DNA of 59,254 bases from Deltaproteobacteria bacterium (GCA_016931115.1 JAFGFM010000002.1:1-59254); one strand, 5' to 3'. Shown: positions 9,033-17,813, counted from the stretch's first letter. Notes: generated from the sequence alone by a model not told the origin. Numbers and translations: made by a program.

Positions 9033-9710
9033 ATGCAACTGAAAGAAATATTTGAGTATATAGAAAAAATCGGGTTCCTTATCTTTTCAACAATAGAGAA
9101 TGGCTGTGTGCATTCCAGGATTGCCCACTTTTATGCCTGTGATGACGAAGGACTGTATTTGCGGACAATGTTCATTAAGCCATTTTACAGGCAGATGATA
9201 AAGACAGGTAATCTGGCTGTTTGCGGTATGTACCCTTCAACTCAGATATCCGGTTCTGATGAGAATGGCGTACCACACTTTGAACCTGGATTTACTATCA
9301 GGGTTACAGGTGATGTAAGGGAACTCCCTGAGGACGAGATCAGGAAAAAAGCAGAGACAAATGAGCAGTTTAAGGTTGCCCTTTTTGATATGAAAAAATA
9401 CCCTGCCACTAGGAATTTTATCATGTACAGGGGAAAGGGTGAGATATATGACTTTGATTATGAGATGGTTAATCGTGACCATAAGCTGTTAAGGACAAGA
9501 TTTGCCTTTGGCGGGGCAGAGTATAACCCGCCCGGTAATACAATAATAAAGGAAAGATGCACAGGGTGCGGCGACTGTTTTGATGTGTGTACATTCAAGG
9601 CAATTAGGCCAGGTAACCCTTACACCATGATCGGAGAAAGGTGTGATGAATGCGGGTCATGCGTTCTTGTGTGTCCTGAAGATGCTATTATGCAGCCAGG
9701 GACAATATAG
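9033..9710 (+). CDS. Pyridoxamine-phosphate-oxidase-like flavin protein fused to a 2[4Fe-4S] ferredoxin domain
   Basis: Residues ~1-150 look like the FMN-binding split-barrel of PNPOx-like proteins ('IEKIGFLIFSTIENGCVHSRI', 'LYLRTMFIKPFYRQM'). Residues ~178-222 carry two cysteine clusters, 'CTGCGDCFDVC' and 'CDECGSCVLVCPEDAI', typical of two [4Fe-4S] clusters. The combination suggests an electron-transferring flavoprotein that accepts electrons from, or passes them to, a ferredoxin pool; the substrate is unknown. The strong ribosome binding site (gggggg) is close to ATG. The nitroreductase at 9862, also ferredoxin-fused, follows after a palindromic element and may act with it. Confidence 0.82.
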   Translation: MQLKEIFEYIEKIGFLIFSTIENGCVHSRIAHFYACDDEGLYLRTMFIKPFYRQMIKTGNLAVCGMYPSTQISGSDENGVPHFEPGFTIRVTGDVRELPEDEIRKKAETNEQFKVALFDMKKYPATRNFIMYRGKGEIYDFDYEMVNRDHKLLRTRFAFGGAEYNPPGNTIIKERCTGCGDCFDVCTFKAIRPGNPYTMIGERCDECGSCVLVCPEDAIMQPGTI

Positions 9711-9757
9711 TAAAAATTTGTGGAAATGTTCGCGAAATCGACGTAGATTGATGAAAA

Positions 9758-9841
9758 TGTAGGGGTAGACCTATGTGTCTACCCGGTGATGGTGGTTCAC
9801 GCCACCCAAATAGCGGGCAGACACGCAGATCTGCCCCTACA
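9758..9841. repeat. MITE-like palindromic element
   Basis: Arms 9758-9784 and 9815-9841 are 27 bases long and complementary apart from about five positions; the outer edge reads tgtagggg on both strands. The size (84 bp), near-complete symmetry and lack of coding sequence fit a small non-autonomous palindromic repeat. It separates the two ferredoxin-fused redox genes. I see no second copy in this window. Confidence 0.65.
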
Positions 9842-9861
9842 AATACTAAGAGGATAAACTC

Positions 9862-10686
9862 ATGGACTTCATAGAAATAGACAAGAATAAATGCAATCAG
9901 GATGGCCTCTGTGTTACTGTGTGCCCGTCAAGGCTTTTTGAATATCAAAAAGATATCCCCCCTACTACTGTAAAGGATATAGAGTCTATGTGCATCAGGT
10001 GCGGGCACTGTGTGGCTGTATGCCCTACAGGAGCCCTCAAACACAGGAGCCTCGACATCCACAGGTTTGAGACTGTTGAAGAGGAATTCAGGCTTTCAAC
10101 AGAGCAGTGCGATGCCTTTTTCAAGGGGAGGCGCTCAATAAGGGCATACAAGGACAAACCTGTTTCACAGGAAAAGATAGCAAGGCTTATCGATATTGCC
10201 CGCTATTCACCCACAGCGCGTAACTCACAGGGTGTAAGGTGGCTTGCTGTTACCGACAGGGCAGAGATAAAGAGATATTCAGGGCTTGTAATCGACTTTT
10301 TCAGGGTGGTCTTGAATGAAGGTGTGCCAGGTATTAACCCCAACCCCCACTTAAGTAAACTCATTTCTGATTATGATGCTGGGACAGATGTTATTTTAAG
10401 GGAGGCACCTGCCCTTATCATTACCTATGGTGATAAAGAAAACCGCCTTGCTCAGAATGACTGTGTTATTGCGCTTGCAAACCTTGAGCTTATTACCTCA
10501 GCCCTTGGAATGGGTGGCTGCTGGGCAGGCTTTTTCATGACCGCTGCGGCTAATTATGAGCCCCTTAAAGAGGCGCTCGCACTTCCTGAAAGGCAACAGG
10601 CTTTCGGGGCGCTCATGATCGGTTATCCGAGGTTCAGGTACCAGCTGATACCCATAAGAAAAGAACCTAAGATTATCTGGAGGTAG
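9862..10686 (+). CDS. Nitroreductase family protein with N-terminal 2[4Fe-4S] ferredoxin domain
   Basis: The 274-residue protein starts with 'CNQDGLCVTVCPSRLF' and 'CIRCGHCVAVCPTGAL' (residues ~11-65), two clusters of ferredoxin type. From ~residue 85 a nitroreductase fold follows: 'FFKGRRSIRAYKDKPV' (FMN-phosphate contact), 'DIARYSPTARNSQGVRW', and 'ALGMGGCWAGFF' near the C-terminus. Proteins of this layout are common in anaerobes and reduce nitro compounds or other electron acceptors with FMN; the natural substrate is not known. It lies in the same orientation as the PNPOx-ferredoxin gene, 151 bases downstream. Confidence 0.88.
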   Translation: MDFIEIDKNKCNQDGLCVTVCPSRLFEYQKDIPPTTVKDIESMCIRCGHCVAVCPTGALKHRSLDIHRFETVEEEFRLSTEQCDAFFKGRRSIRAYKDKPVSQEKIARLIDIARYSPTARNSQGVRWLAVTDRAEIKRYSGLVIDFFRVVLNEGVPGINPNPHLSKLISDYDAGTDVILREAPALIITYGDKENRLAQNDCVIALANLELITSALGMGGCWAGFFMTAAANYEPLKEALALPERQQAFGALMIGYPRFRYQLIPIRKEPKIIWR

Positions 10687-10730
10687 CAGTTAACCTTGAA
10701 TCTTGAATGTTGAACATTGTATAAAAGGTG

Positions 10731-10794
10731 TATGGTTTGAGGCATGAGGTGTACGGCTTTTCCCTCTTTTCTCAGACCGCACACCCCAGACCAT
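10731..10794. terminator. Imperfect inverted repeat between convergent genes
   Basis: tatggtttg... at 10731 and the arm ending in ccata at 10794 pair imperfectly across about 20 positions. It sits between the stop of the nitroreductase gene and the stop of the convergent secreted-protein gene, where a bidirectional terminator would be expected. No clean T run is present, so the role is uncertain. Confidence 0.35.
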
Positions 10795-10830
10795 ATAATA
10801 TGAAGCATGTTATCAATATATGATTTGTTA

Positions 10831-11223
10831 CTATTTAAAAGACTCGCAATCGGAAAACCATTCTTCAATACGATATCGTTTTGTGCTGTAGAATATTCGG
10901 CTGCTAAGCGTAAAGGCCTCATCTCCGCTCGATGTACTAATGGTGGTTTCCTGTATGTCTGAACCGTCTGAACCTTCAGGTATAACAGCTCTAACTTCTT
11001 TACATCCTATGGGTTTGTCATTTACAAGAATTTTAAATGCTATACTGACATTTGGAAAATCGAAATTTTTTCTGCTTATAACGCCATATTTTATAACTAC
11101 CTCTTTTTCACTTATACGTTTTACATCAGTAATTACCAATTCAAGATCACTAGCATAAGATGGAAACTGAAATAAAAAGACAAATAAAAAACACATAGCA
11201 ATAATTATTTTTATCTTAAACAT
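10831..11223 (-). CDS. Small secreted protein of unknown function
   Basis: The 130-residue product opens with a classic signal peptide: lysines at 3 and 5, a hydrophobic core to about residue 20 and a 'SYASD' cleavage region near 22-25. The mature ~105 residues look like one beta-rich domain ('DLELVITDVKRISEKEVVIKY', 'VSIAFKILVNDKPIGC') with two cysteines (near 74 and 126) that could form a disulfide. The layout resembles small immunoglobulin-like periplasmic proteins, but I recognise no family. aaggag lies seven bases upstream of the ATG. It stands alone. Confidence 0.65.
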   Translation of the reverse strand: MFKIKIIIAMCFLFVFLFQFPSYASDLELVITDVKRISEKEVVIKYGVISRKNFDFPNVSIAFKILVNDKPIGCKEVRAVIPEGSDGSDIQETTISTSSGDEAFTLSSRIFYSTKRYRIEEWFSDCESFK

Positions 11224-11335
11224 TTTGAATCTCCTTATGGTTTTAAGATCTCATGTAAATCAAAAAAATAATCTGTCGGGTAGTGGTGTAATTTATATTA
11301 ATTTTATTATAGTTACTCCTTGTACCTTTTACCGG

Positions 11336-11515
11336 TTATTCATGGTTTTTGCAACTTTCTCTTTTTTTATAAAAGAAAGATGGGTAATATACCGGAAGCT
11401 CCATGATAAAGGATGAAAAAAGCCTGCCCGCCACAGGGGCATCAATCCTTTCCATCACATCCGCACCCGTGCCCATAGACCACATAATAGAAATGAGCCT
11501 CATTAAAGTTTCCAT
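11336..11515 (-). CDS. Possible small protein (59 aa)
   Basis: A 59-codon frame starts at ATG (11515-11513) with a perfect AGGAGG upstream, but at a rather long distance of about 11 bases. The peptide begins 'METLMRLISIMWSMGTGADV' and has no recognisable domain or signal. No homologue comes to mind. The strong Shine-Dalgarno match is the only support, and chance is a real alternative. Confidence 0.3.
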   Translation of the reverse strand: METLMRLISIMWSMGTGADVMERIDAPVAGRLFSSFIMELPVYYPSFFYKKRESCKNHE

Positions 11516-11860
11516 GACCCTTCAGCCTCCTGTTATGGCACACCCTTTGGAATATCTCTTGGAAATGCTATTTTATGCTGGTTATTTATCCATACACGGT
11601 AAAAATAATTTAAAAAATGTGCATAAAAATATTCATAAATTTTAATATTTTTGTCTTATTTTGCCGATCTAAGTAGTTGTAAACAGGAAATTATTTTCGG
11701 GCATTTTAAGATAATCTCGTAACCTATTGAAATGACATGTTATAAATTTATTTTTTATTTGAATGAAAAAAGATAAAAATTGGCATAAAAATTGAATAAA
11801 AAAGATTGCCGTGCCGATAATAAATTTTATCAGGTATTATTCATTAAAGGAGTAAAGAGA
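11516..11860. other. AT-rich non-coding stretch
   Basis: No convincing gene, RNA or repeat is visible. A tggcataaaaattgaa string near 11780 vaguely resembles a sigma-54 promoter but lacks the GC of the -12 element. Confidence 0.5.
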
Positions 11861-12076
11861 ATGTTTCGATTAAGAAGGAGAGAAGTGAAAAGGAATGTCA
11901 GGCGGGAAATCAGTGTGCTCAAGGAAAAACTCAGGAGTGTTGAGTTGACACCCTGCTATGGAGATGCCGATCTAAGGAAAAAGGACAATGATCTGTCTAT
12001 GATATGGACAGAAATTTATAACCTTCGAAAAGAGATAGATGATTTTGCGTCCCCTTTTTTGCAGGCAGTTAAGTAG
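11861..12076 (+). CDS. Small coiled-coil-like hypothetical protein
   Basis: A 71-residue charged protein. The start at 11861 is chosen because aaaggag lies nine bases upstream; a TTG 69 bases earlier in the same frame has no ribosome binding site. The N-terminal half is very basic ('RLRRREVKRNVRREISVLKEK') and predicted to be helical, with heptad-like spacing of V/I/L, then 'NLRKEIDDF' near the end. I recognise no family. It could be a small structural or nucleic-acid-binding protein; its role is unknown. Confidence 0.5.
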   Translation: MFRLRRREVKRNVRREISVLKEKLRSVELTPCYGDADLRKKDNDLSMIWTEIYNLRKEIDDFASPFLQAVK

Positions 12077-12185
12077 CATACCCAGGTTTTAAAATCCATC
12101 CTGATTCCAAAGGCTTTTAATCAACAGGGTTGTTCAAGGGCTGTAGACTGCTCACAGGATAACCATATTCCGGACTTGCCCTGCC

Positions 12186-12214
12186 TTGACATTCATTTCA
12201 CTGATGCTTAGTAA
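12186..12214 (+). promoter_or_regulatory. Sigma-70-type promoter for lon
   Basis: TTGACA (12186-12191) and TAGTAA (12209-12214) are separated by 17 bases, about 105 bases upstream of the lon start. The -35 is perfect. No clear heat-shock (sigma-32) element is seen. Confidence 0.5.
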
Positions 12215-12321
12215 TAGACCATAGTTATTTGGTAATTCCTGTAGTTTGCAGTTTAATATATTCCTGTTTAGTCATCTCTTTTGAATCTGAGCAGGTTCAT
12301 GATAGAGTGGAGGGTGAAATT

Positions 12322-14817
12322 ATGAGTGATTCTAATATGATAATTACGGATGAAAGATCTGAGCTTCTGAATGATTTACCGGAAGAGCTCCCGATTCTTC
12401 CATTAAGAAATATGATTGTTTTTCCACATACAATAATACACCTTCCTATAGGTGTGCCGAGATCAGAGCGCCTTATTAAGGATGCCATAAAGGGTAACAG
12501 GCTGATAGGGCTTATCACATCAAAAACGCCTGATATTGAGGAGCCAAGCCCCGAGCAGCTTTATGATGTGGGCACCATAGCTTCAATTACCAGGGTCTTC
12601 CAGTCGCCGGACAACTCAATAAATATCATTGTTCAGGGCCTGGAAAGGTTCAGGGTTAAGAGCTGGTCAAGCTCATACCCATATCTGACAGCTAAAATAG
12701 CTGAAGCCCCGGATCATTATGAAGAGGGGGTTGAATTTGAGGCAATGGTGCACAGCCTCAGGGACCTGGCCAAAGAGGTAGTCAGGATGTCGCCAAGCTT
12801 CCCGGAAAATGCGGCAAGCTTTATTGATCAGATAGAAGACCCAAGATACCTCACCTATATGACTGCTGCGAATCATGGTCTTGGCATTGAAGAGGCACAG
12901 GCCCTATTAGAGTCTGATGATCTGAAGGAAAAGATCAGGATGCTGATAGCCCATCTGACCCATCAGAAAGAGATCCTGATGCTTGACAACAAGATAAAAA
13001 ACGAGGCCAAGGAGACACTGGACAAGGCCCATAAGGAATATTTTTTAAGGCAGCAGATGAAGGCCATACAGAAGGAGCTGGGTGAGTCTGATGAAAACCA
13101 GTCAGGTACAGATGTTGAGGAGTATGAACGCAAGTTCAAGGAGGCAAACCTTCCTGAAGAGGCAGAAAAGGAGGCAAGGCGTGAACTGAAACGTCTGGCA
13201 GGCATGTCTCCCCACTCGGCAGAGCACCCGGTTATCAAGACATATCTTGACTGGATAGTTGATCTCCCGTGGAGCAAACTTTCTGAAGACCAGCTTGATA
13301 TTGAACATGCAAGGGCGATCCTTGATGAGGATCATTATGACCTTCAGGATGTAAAAGACAGGCTGATAGAGTACCTTGCCGTGAGAAAACTTGTACATGA
13401 CAGGGGTATCCAGTCTGATCCCGCGTCAGATGGCAAGGAGGGCGAGGCACAGGGTGCCATCTTATGTTTCGCAGGCCCCCCGGGTGTGGGTAAGACAAGC
13501 CTGGGTAAGAGCATCGCGAGGGCCCTTGGCAGAAAGTTTACCAGGATGAGCCTTGGCGGGATGAGGGATGAGGCTGAGATACGCGGACACCGCAGGACAT
13601 ACATAGGGGCTATGCCAGGCAGGATCATACAGGCCATAAAGAGGGCAGGCACAAGGAACCCCATCTTTATGCTTGATGAGATAGATAAGATCGGCTCTGA
13701 CTGGAGGGGTGATCCAAGCAGCGCACTGTTAGAGGTGCTTGACCCGGCGCAGAACCATGCATTCAGGGATCATTACCTTGATGTGGATTTTGACCTGAGT
13801 GATGTGATCTTTATCACAACAGCTAACCAGCTTGATACCATTCCTCCGGCCCTTAGAGACAGGATGGAGATCATACAGCTTGAAGGCTATACAGAGCATG
13901 AGAAGGTTAAGATAGCACAGGGTTATCTTGTGCCAAGGCAGATAAGGGTAAATGGAGTGCGCAATGATGAGGTCATGTTCAGGGAAGATGCCCTTAAAAA
14001 GATTATCGAGGACTATACCCGTGAGGCAGGCGTGCGCAGCCTTGAGAGACAGATCGGCACTGTATGCAGGAAGATCGCTGTAAGGATTGCGGCCAGCCAG
14101 CTTACAACCATTGAGGTGACCCCTGAGATAGTAAGGGAGTATCTTAAAAAGGAAAAATTTGAGTCTGAGATGTCCGAATCTATCGAGATACCTGGTATTG
14201 CCACAGGGCTTGCTGTAACTGCAACAGGAGGAGATATCCTCTTTATCGAAGCAACAAGGATGAAGGGGAGCGGTCATCTGCGCCTGACAGGTCAGCTCGG
14301 TGATGTGATGAAGGAGAGCGCAGAGATAGCCTTCAGCTATGTAAAGGCCAAGACAGAGGAGTGGGATCTGCCAAAGGATATTGCCAAGAAGGAGGATTTC
14401 CATATCCATGTGCCTGCTGGCGCCATACCAAAGGATGGCCCATCAGCGGGTATCGCAATGGTAATGGCAATGACGAGCCTTTTTACCGGAAGGCCGATCA
14501 GGAGCAAGATCGGTATGACAGGCGAGGTGACCTTAAGAGGACGTGTGCTACCTGTTGGCGGCATTAAGATGAAGGTACTCGCTGCTCATCGCGCAGGGCT
14601 TAAGACAGTTATTCTGCCAAAGAAAAATGAGGCAGACCTGGATGAACTGCCGGATGAGGTAAAAAATGACATAAAATTTATCCTTGTGGAAAGGATAGAG
14701 GAGGCGCTTAATGCGGCAATAAAGCCCTCTGAAAAAACCGACAAGGGTAAACCCAGGATGGAATGGTTTTATGACAGACATACCCCTCCGCCTGTAACTA
14801 CAGTAGAAAAGGTTTAA
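12322..14817 (+). CDS. lon: ATP-dependent protease Lon (LonA type)
   Basis: Lon degrades misfolded and regulatory proteins as a cytoplasmic hexamer. The frame extends upstream, but the start at 12322 has gtggaggg seven bases before it and gives the usual 831 residues. The N-terminal substrate domain begins 'LPILPLRNMIVFPHTIIHL'. Walker A 'GPPGVGKTSLGKS' is near residue 385 and Walker B 'FMLDEIDKIG' follows. The protease domain has 'KDGPSAGIAM' with the catalytic serine near 707 and 'VGGIKMKVLAAHRAG' with the catalytic lysine near 750. A good terminator follows. It is monocistronic with its own promoter. Confidence 0.97.
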   Translation: MSDSNMIITDERSELLNDLPEELPILPLRNMIVFPHTIIHLPIGVPRSERLIKDAIKGNRLIGLITSKTPDIEEPSPEQLYDVGTIASITRVFQSPDNSINIIVQGLERFRVKSWSSSYPYLTAKIAEAPDHYEEGVEFEAMVHSLRDLAKEVVRMSPSFPENAASFIDQIEDPRYLTYMTAANHGLGIEEAQALLESDDLKEKIRMLIAHLTHQKEILMLDNKIKNEAKETLDKAHKEYFLRQQMKAIQKELGESDENQSGTDVEEYERKFKEANLPEEAEKEARRELKRLAGMSPHSAEHPVIKTYLDWIVDLPWSKLSEDQLDIEHARAILDEDHYDLQDVKDRLIEYLAVRKLVHDRGIQSDPASDGKEGEAQGAILCFAGPPGVGKTSLGKSIARALGRKFTRMSLGGMRDEAEIRGHRRTYIGAMPGRIIQAIKRAGTRNPIFMLDEIDKIGSDWRGDPSSALLEVLDPAQNHAFRDHYLDVDFDLSDVIFITTANQLDTIPPALRDRMEIIQLEGYTEHEKVKIAQGYLVPRQIRVNGVRNDEVMFREDALKKIIEDYTREAGVRSLERQIGTVCRKIAVRIAASQLTTIEVTPEIVREYLKKEKFESEMSESIEIPGIATGLAVTATGGDILFIEATRMKGSGHLRLTGQLGDVMKESAEIAFSYVKAKTEEWDLPKDIAKKEDFHIHVPAGAIPKDGPSAGIAMVMAMTSLFTGRPIRSKIGMTGEVTLRGRVLPVGGIKMKVLAAHRAGLKTVILPKKNEADLDELPDEVKNDIKFILVERIEEALNAAIKPSEKTDKGKPRMEWFYDRHTPPPVTTVEKV

Positions 14818-14820
14818 AAC

Positions 14821-14852
14821 AAAAACGCCCTGAGCCTTCAGGGCGTTTTTTG
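14821..14852. terminator. Bidirectional intrinsic terminator after lon
   Basis: The arms acgccctga and tcagggcgt form a GC-rich stem with a gcct loop, followed by a T run on the plus strand and preceded by an A run that serves the minus strand. It separates lon from the convergent zinc-ribbon gene. Confidence 0.9.
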
Positions 14853-14861
14853 TTTTTGGAG

Positions 14862-15095
14862 TTAAGCCTCTATCTCCGCACCGCAATCCTCACACCGGTA
14901 TGTATCAGCGTTGCCCTTTTTTTCTTCAACCTTTTCAAAAACCCTTCTTTTGACCCTGTCATTCTCCCAGCATTCAGGGCAGAAGTCTGTATCCAGCTCT
15001 TCCCTGTTTATGGTCAGATGGCAATGGGTGCATCTCACCTTGTTTTTATTTTCTTTTACAAGCACAAGATGCTGATGTCTGCATGAGTCTAACAT
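14862..15095 (-). CDS. Small zinc-ribbon protein
   Basis: The 77-residue protein has three metal-site pairs: 'CTHCHLTI' near 22, 'CPECW' near 39 and 'CEDCGAEIEA' at the C-terminus, plus an N-terminal 'CRHQH'. This fits two small zinc ribbons. Such proteins can be adaptors or nucleic-acid binders. It lies 12 bases downstream of the TraB-like gene and is co-directional with it and the AAA ATPase, so it is probably the third gene of that operon. Confidence 0.7.
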   Translation of the reverse strand: MLDSCRHQHLVLVKENKNKVRCTHCHLTINREELDTDFCPECWENDRVKRRVFEKVEEKKGNADTYRCEDCGAEIEA

Positions 15096-15106
15096 TAGTG
15101 CTAACC

Positions 15107-16927
15107 TTATAAATACTGTGGTGCGTAACCACGCACATGGTGTCCGTCCAGCACATGAAACATCCTTATTTTTTTAATGGTCGCTGGCGGTATGGTGCCT
15201 ATCGGGATATAGATTATATTTTTTCCGTATCTTTCTGCGACACCTCTGCACCAGCCGGATGGCGGCTCAGGTGCTACATAAACCACATGTTTTTCAAGGC
15301 AGTAGTCAATGGCAGCCATTAACAGCCTTTCAGGCTTATTCCTGGCCCCGCTGAAAAAGCTGTCTTTCCAGATATCATAGACCCTCATGGGTGGGTAACT
15401 TAGCATAAACCCGCCATATTGACACCTTGCTATACCAGGCCCGTCCATTACCTCTCCTGCCGGTGTGCTATAGAAAGCCATGTCTGACTCCTGGCTATGT
15501 TCACCGAGCCACGTGACCTTCCAGGGGAATTCCTCCGGCCCATCTTTATCGATATCCGGGTCAAATATCACAACCACAGAGCCCACCTTGCCCCTTAAGG
15601 GGCGGTTTTCCTTGACGTATATCTTATCCTTACCCATGTTTCGTATGGTTTCACGAAGATCAAGTCCGTCCAGCATGGAGCACTCAAAGGGCACAACGCG
15701 GGAGTTTTCCTCTGACCTGATCTCTATTGCCCTTTTTTTAAGGTGATGCCCGTAGCCCTCTATCACAATATCCTCTGGCGGGTATGAACATATGTAGTCA
15801 CCTTTGAATCTATCCTTCCATTCCCCCTTTTTATTTTCCCTTTTTCTTCTTTTTACAGGTACAGAGATAAGCCTTTTACGTGTGCCTTTAATCCTCCTGT
15901 GAAGCTTGATCCTTCGGTGGTTAAGAAACAGGTCATCACCTGAGAGTTCAATAACAGGTATCCCCGGGTCACTCGTCTGCCAGGGGTAGTCACTCCCGAG
16001 GTTCCACACCTCCCACGCAAAGTTGTCATCAGCAACACCCCTTGCTGCAACAATTAGCTGATAAAAATCAGGCACCAGGTTTCCGGTGATCATGGCGTAG
16101 TTCCTGGCAAATTTGTTGAGTATATCCATCTGCACAGGGGAAAGCTCCTCTTTGTCATTTTTCCAGAGCTCCTTTTTGGCCTCCTCAATAAGCAGGTTAT
16201 TGAGCTTCATCCTGTCAGGCGGGGTATCTGTTTTCCCTGACCTGTAGTGTTCATAAGCGGCAGACTGGTAGGGCATCTCAGAGAGTATCTCTCTGCTTGA
16301 ATCCGCATGTATGTGGGATAATCCAACACCGGTTCTTTTTCTTATGCCTATTACCTCGGTCTGGGGCATATCGATCATCCTTAATAGCCTGGGGATGTGG
16401 AAGATACCGCCAACAAAGAGGGTCTTTAAACCGGTATTATTAAGCCTTTGAAGGTGATAGGCCATTGTCTTTTCGCGTAAGATATCCTCTCTGCTGCCCT
16501 CAATTTTATCATGTTTGCGAATATACTCGGTGCAGTACTGAAAATGACCTATCCGTGTAATGGCATATGCATCAGGCAGGGGGGTGTAATCAACAGGGTA
16601 ATCTTCAGTGTCACGGTCAATAAAGTGGACAGGTATGTCTGATTCAAGCGAGAGCCTCACCGCCTCAACCAGTGCATCTGCTGGCTCAAGGAGCAGGTAT
16701 GTGAATACGCCATCTGATTCCTCATAATGGACAGCAGATAAAAGGGGGAGCCTTTTTATCCCCTGTATGATCCTGTCTGTGAGTGTGGATGGGTATTCAA
16801 CAGCTATCTGATCAGGCTGATACTCCTTGAACTGCCTCGCTACCTCAAGGGCAAACTCCATCTTTCCGTGAACAATGGGAACAAAGCGGATATTGTTCCA
16901 TTGAAGACAATTATTCTTCATCTTCAA
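15107..16927 (-). CDS. TraB/ChaN-like domain protein of unknown function, partner of a MoxR-type ATPase
   Basis: The 606-residue protein begins with a segment that looks like the TraB/PrgY/ChaN fold: 'FVPIVHGKMEFALEVARQF' near residue 15, 'PDQIAVEYPSTL' near 40, and 'TLFVGGIFHIPRLLRM' near 175, which corresponds to the GxxH element of that fold. The remaining ~400 residues are not familiar; a basic stretch (RRIKLHRRIKGTRKR) lies near 345-360. No signal peptide or membrane segment is visible. It starts inside the end of the AAA gene (17-base overlap), so the two are translationally coupled. The usual MoxR partner, a von Willebrand A protein, is not in this locus. I cannot assign an activity. 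DUF5682-type proteins, which also neighbour MoxR genes, are the nearest comparison I can offer. Confidence 0.55.
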   Translation of the reverse strand: MKMKNNCLQWNNIRFVPIVHGKMEFALEVARQFKEYQPDQIAVEYPSTLTDRIIQGIKRLPLLSAVHYEESDGVFTYLLLEPADALVEAVRLSLESDIPVHFIDRDTEDYPVDYTPLPDAYAITRIGHFQYCTEYIRKHDKIEGSREDILREKTMAYHLQRLNNTGLKTLFVGGIFHIPRLLRMIDMPQTEVIGIRKRTGVGLSHIHADSSREILSEMPYQSAAYEHYRSGKTDTPPDRMKLNNLLIEEAKKELWKNDKEELSPVQMDILNKFARNYAMITGNLVPDFYQLIVAARGVADDNFAWEVWNLGSDYPWQTSDPGIPVIELSGDDLFLNHRRIKLHRRIKGTRKRLISVPVKRRKRENKKGEWKDRFKGDYICSYPPEDIVIEGYGHHLKKRAIEIRSEENSRVVPFECSMLDGLDLRETIRNMGKDKIYVKENRPLRGKVGSVVVIFDPDIDKDGPEEFPWKVTWLGEHSQESDMAFYSTPAGEVMDGPGIARCQYGGFMLSYPPMRVYDIWKDSFFSGARNKPERLLMAAIDYCLEKHVVYVAPEPPSGWCRGVAERYGKNIIYIPIGTIPPATIKKIRMFHVLDGHHVRGYAPQYL

Positions 16928-17780
16928 TTTCCATCATCTCATTAAAATACTCTGATGCAGCAGGGTCAAGGATCATGCCTGCTGATTCACGCAAATAGTC
17001 AAGGGGTGATAAATCGGCCTTCCCATGTTTAAGGGTACTGTCCGCAGATATCCTTTTCAGGGCATACCTGGCAATGTTAATGCCGTCCCTTACGCTGTAG
17101 CGGTCGTTTGCAGCATGGGCAGCCTGAAGAAACTCCACAACATATTCAAGGATTTCATCATCGGCAAAGGGCAGGTTTTTTTTCAGGATCAACAGTTCAT
17201 CATCACGATCCGGGAAGTCCAGCACAATACCAGGCTGAAGCCTTGAGTATATATAATCAGGCAAATCAAAGGTGCTGGCATCATCATTCATTGTGACGCA
17301 CATGCGAAAATCAGGGTGTGCCTTGATCTTTATGCCCGCCACAATAGACTCCACATACCTGCGGTTATCCATCAGGGGTGCAAGCGATGCCCAGCTCTTT
17401 TCGCTCATCCTGTTTCCTTCATCTATAACAGCAACCCCTCCCTCAATCATGGCGGTAACAATTGAACTTGCAACATACTGTATCTTACCCTTTTCCGATA
17501 TAACCGGGGTGATTATCAGGTCTTCAGGCCTTGTATCCATGGTTGCCTGAAAAAGATAGACCGGTTTGTTCATGAGTTTTCCTGCATGATATGCAAGGGT
17601 TGTTTTACCTACACCCGGTTTTCCTAAAAGCCTCGGGTTAAGCGGCAGATCATCCTCTCCAAGTACAAGCCATGCGGCAAGCAGTTGTGTTACAAGCTCC
17701 TCCTGCCCGACCCAGGTTAGCGGCATCTCTACGGGCCGGGAAAGGGCAATTTCTATATCATCAATAACAACCTTATCCAT
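16911..17780 (-). CDS. MoxR-type AAA+ ATPase
   Basis: The 289-residue protein has Walker A 'GKPGVGKTT' at residues 53-61, Walker B 'GGVAVIDEGNRMS' near 113-125, a sensor-1 'VTMNDDAST' near 160 and the C-terminal 'DRYSVRDGINIARYAL' sensor-2 region. The length and motif spacing fit the MoxR/AAA_5 group, which act as chaperones that remodel or load metal into partner proteins. It is the first gene of the minus-strand set with the TraB-like and zinc-ribbon genes, so those are its likely clients. The start lies 93 bases from the divergent CDF gene. Confidence 0.85.
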   Translation of the reverse strand: MDKVVIDDIEIALSRPVEMPLTWVGQEELVTQLLAAWLVLGEDDLPLNPRLLGKPGVGKTTLAYHAGKLMNKPVYLFQATMDTRPEDLIITPVISEKGKIQYVASSIVTAMIEGGVAVIDEGNRMSEKSWASLAPLMDNRRYVESIVAGIKIKAHPDFRMCVTMNDDASTFDLPDYIYSRLQPGIVLDFPDRDDELLILKKNLPFADDEILEYVVEFLQAAHAANDRYSVRDGINIARYALKRISADSTLKHGKADLSPLDYLRESAGMILDPAASEYFNEMMEIEDEE

Positions 17781-17813
17781 TAATCTTTACTCCTTTTTTT
17801 TAACATATGGCAA

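Noticed and set aside
11775-11800. Sigma-54 promoter upstream of the 11861 gene
   Set aside because: TTGGCATAAAAATTGAA lacks the conserved GC of the -12 element and has no enhancer-binding-site context.
12229-12321. Longer start for lon (31 extra residues)
   Set aside because: The extension would have no ribosome binding site and family members start near 'MSDSNM'; the gtggaggg before 12322 supports the shorter start.
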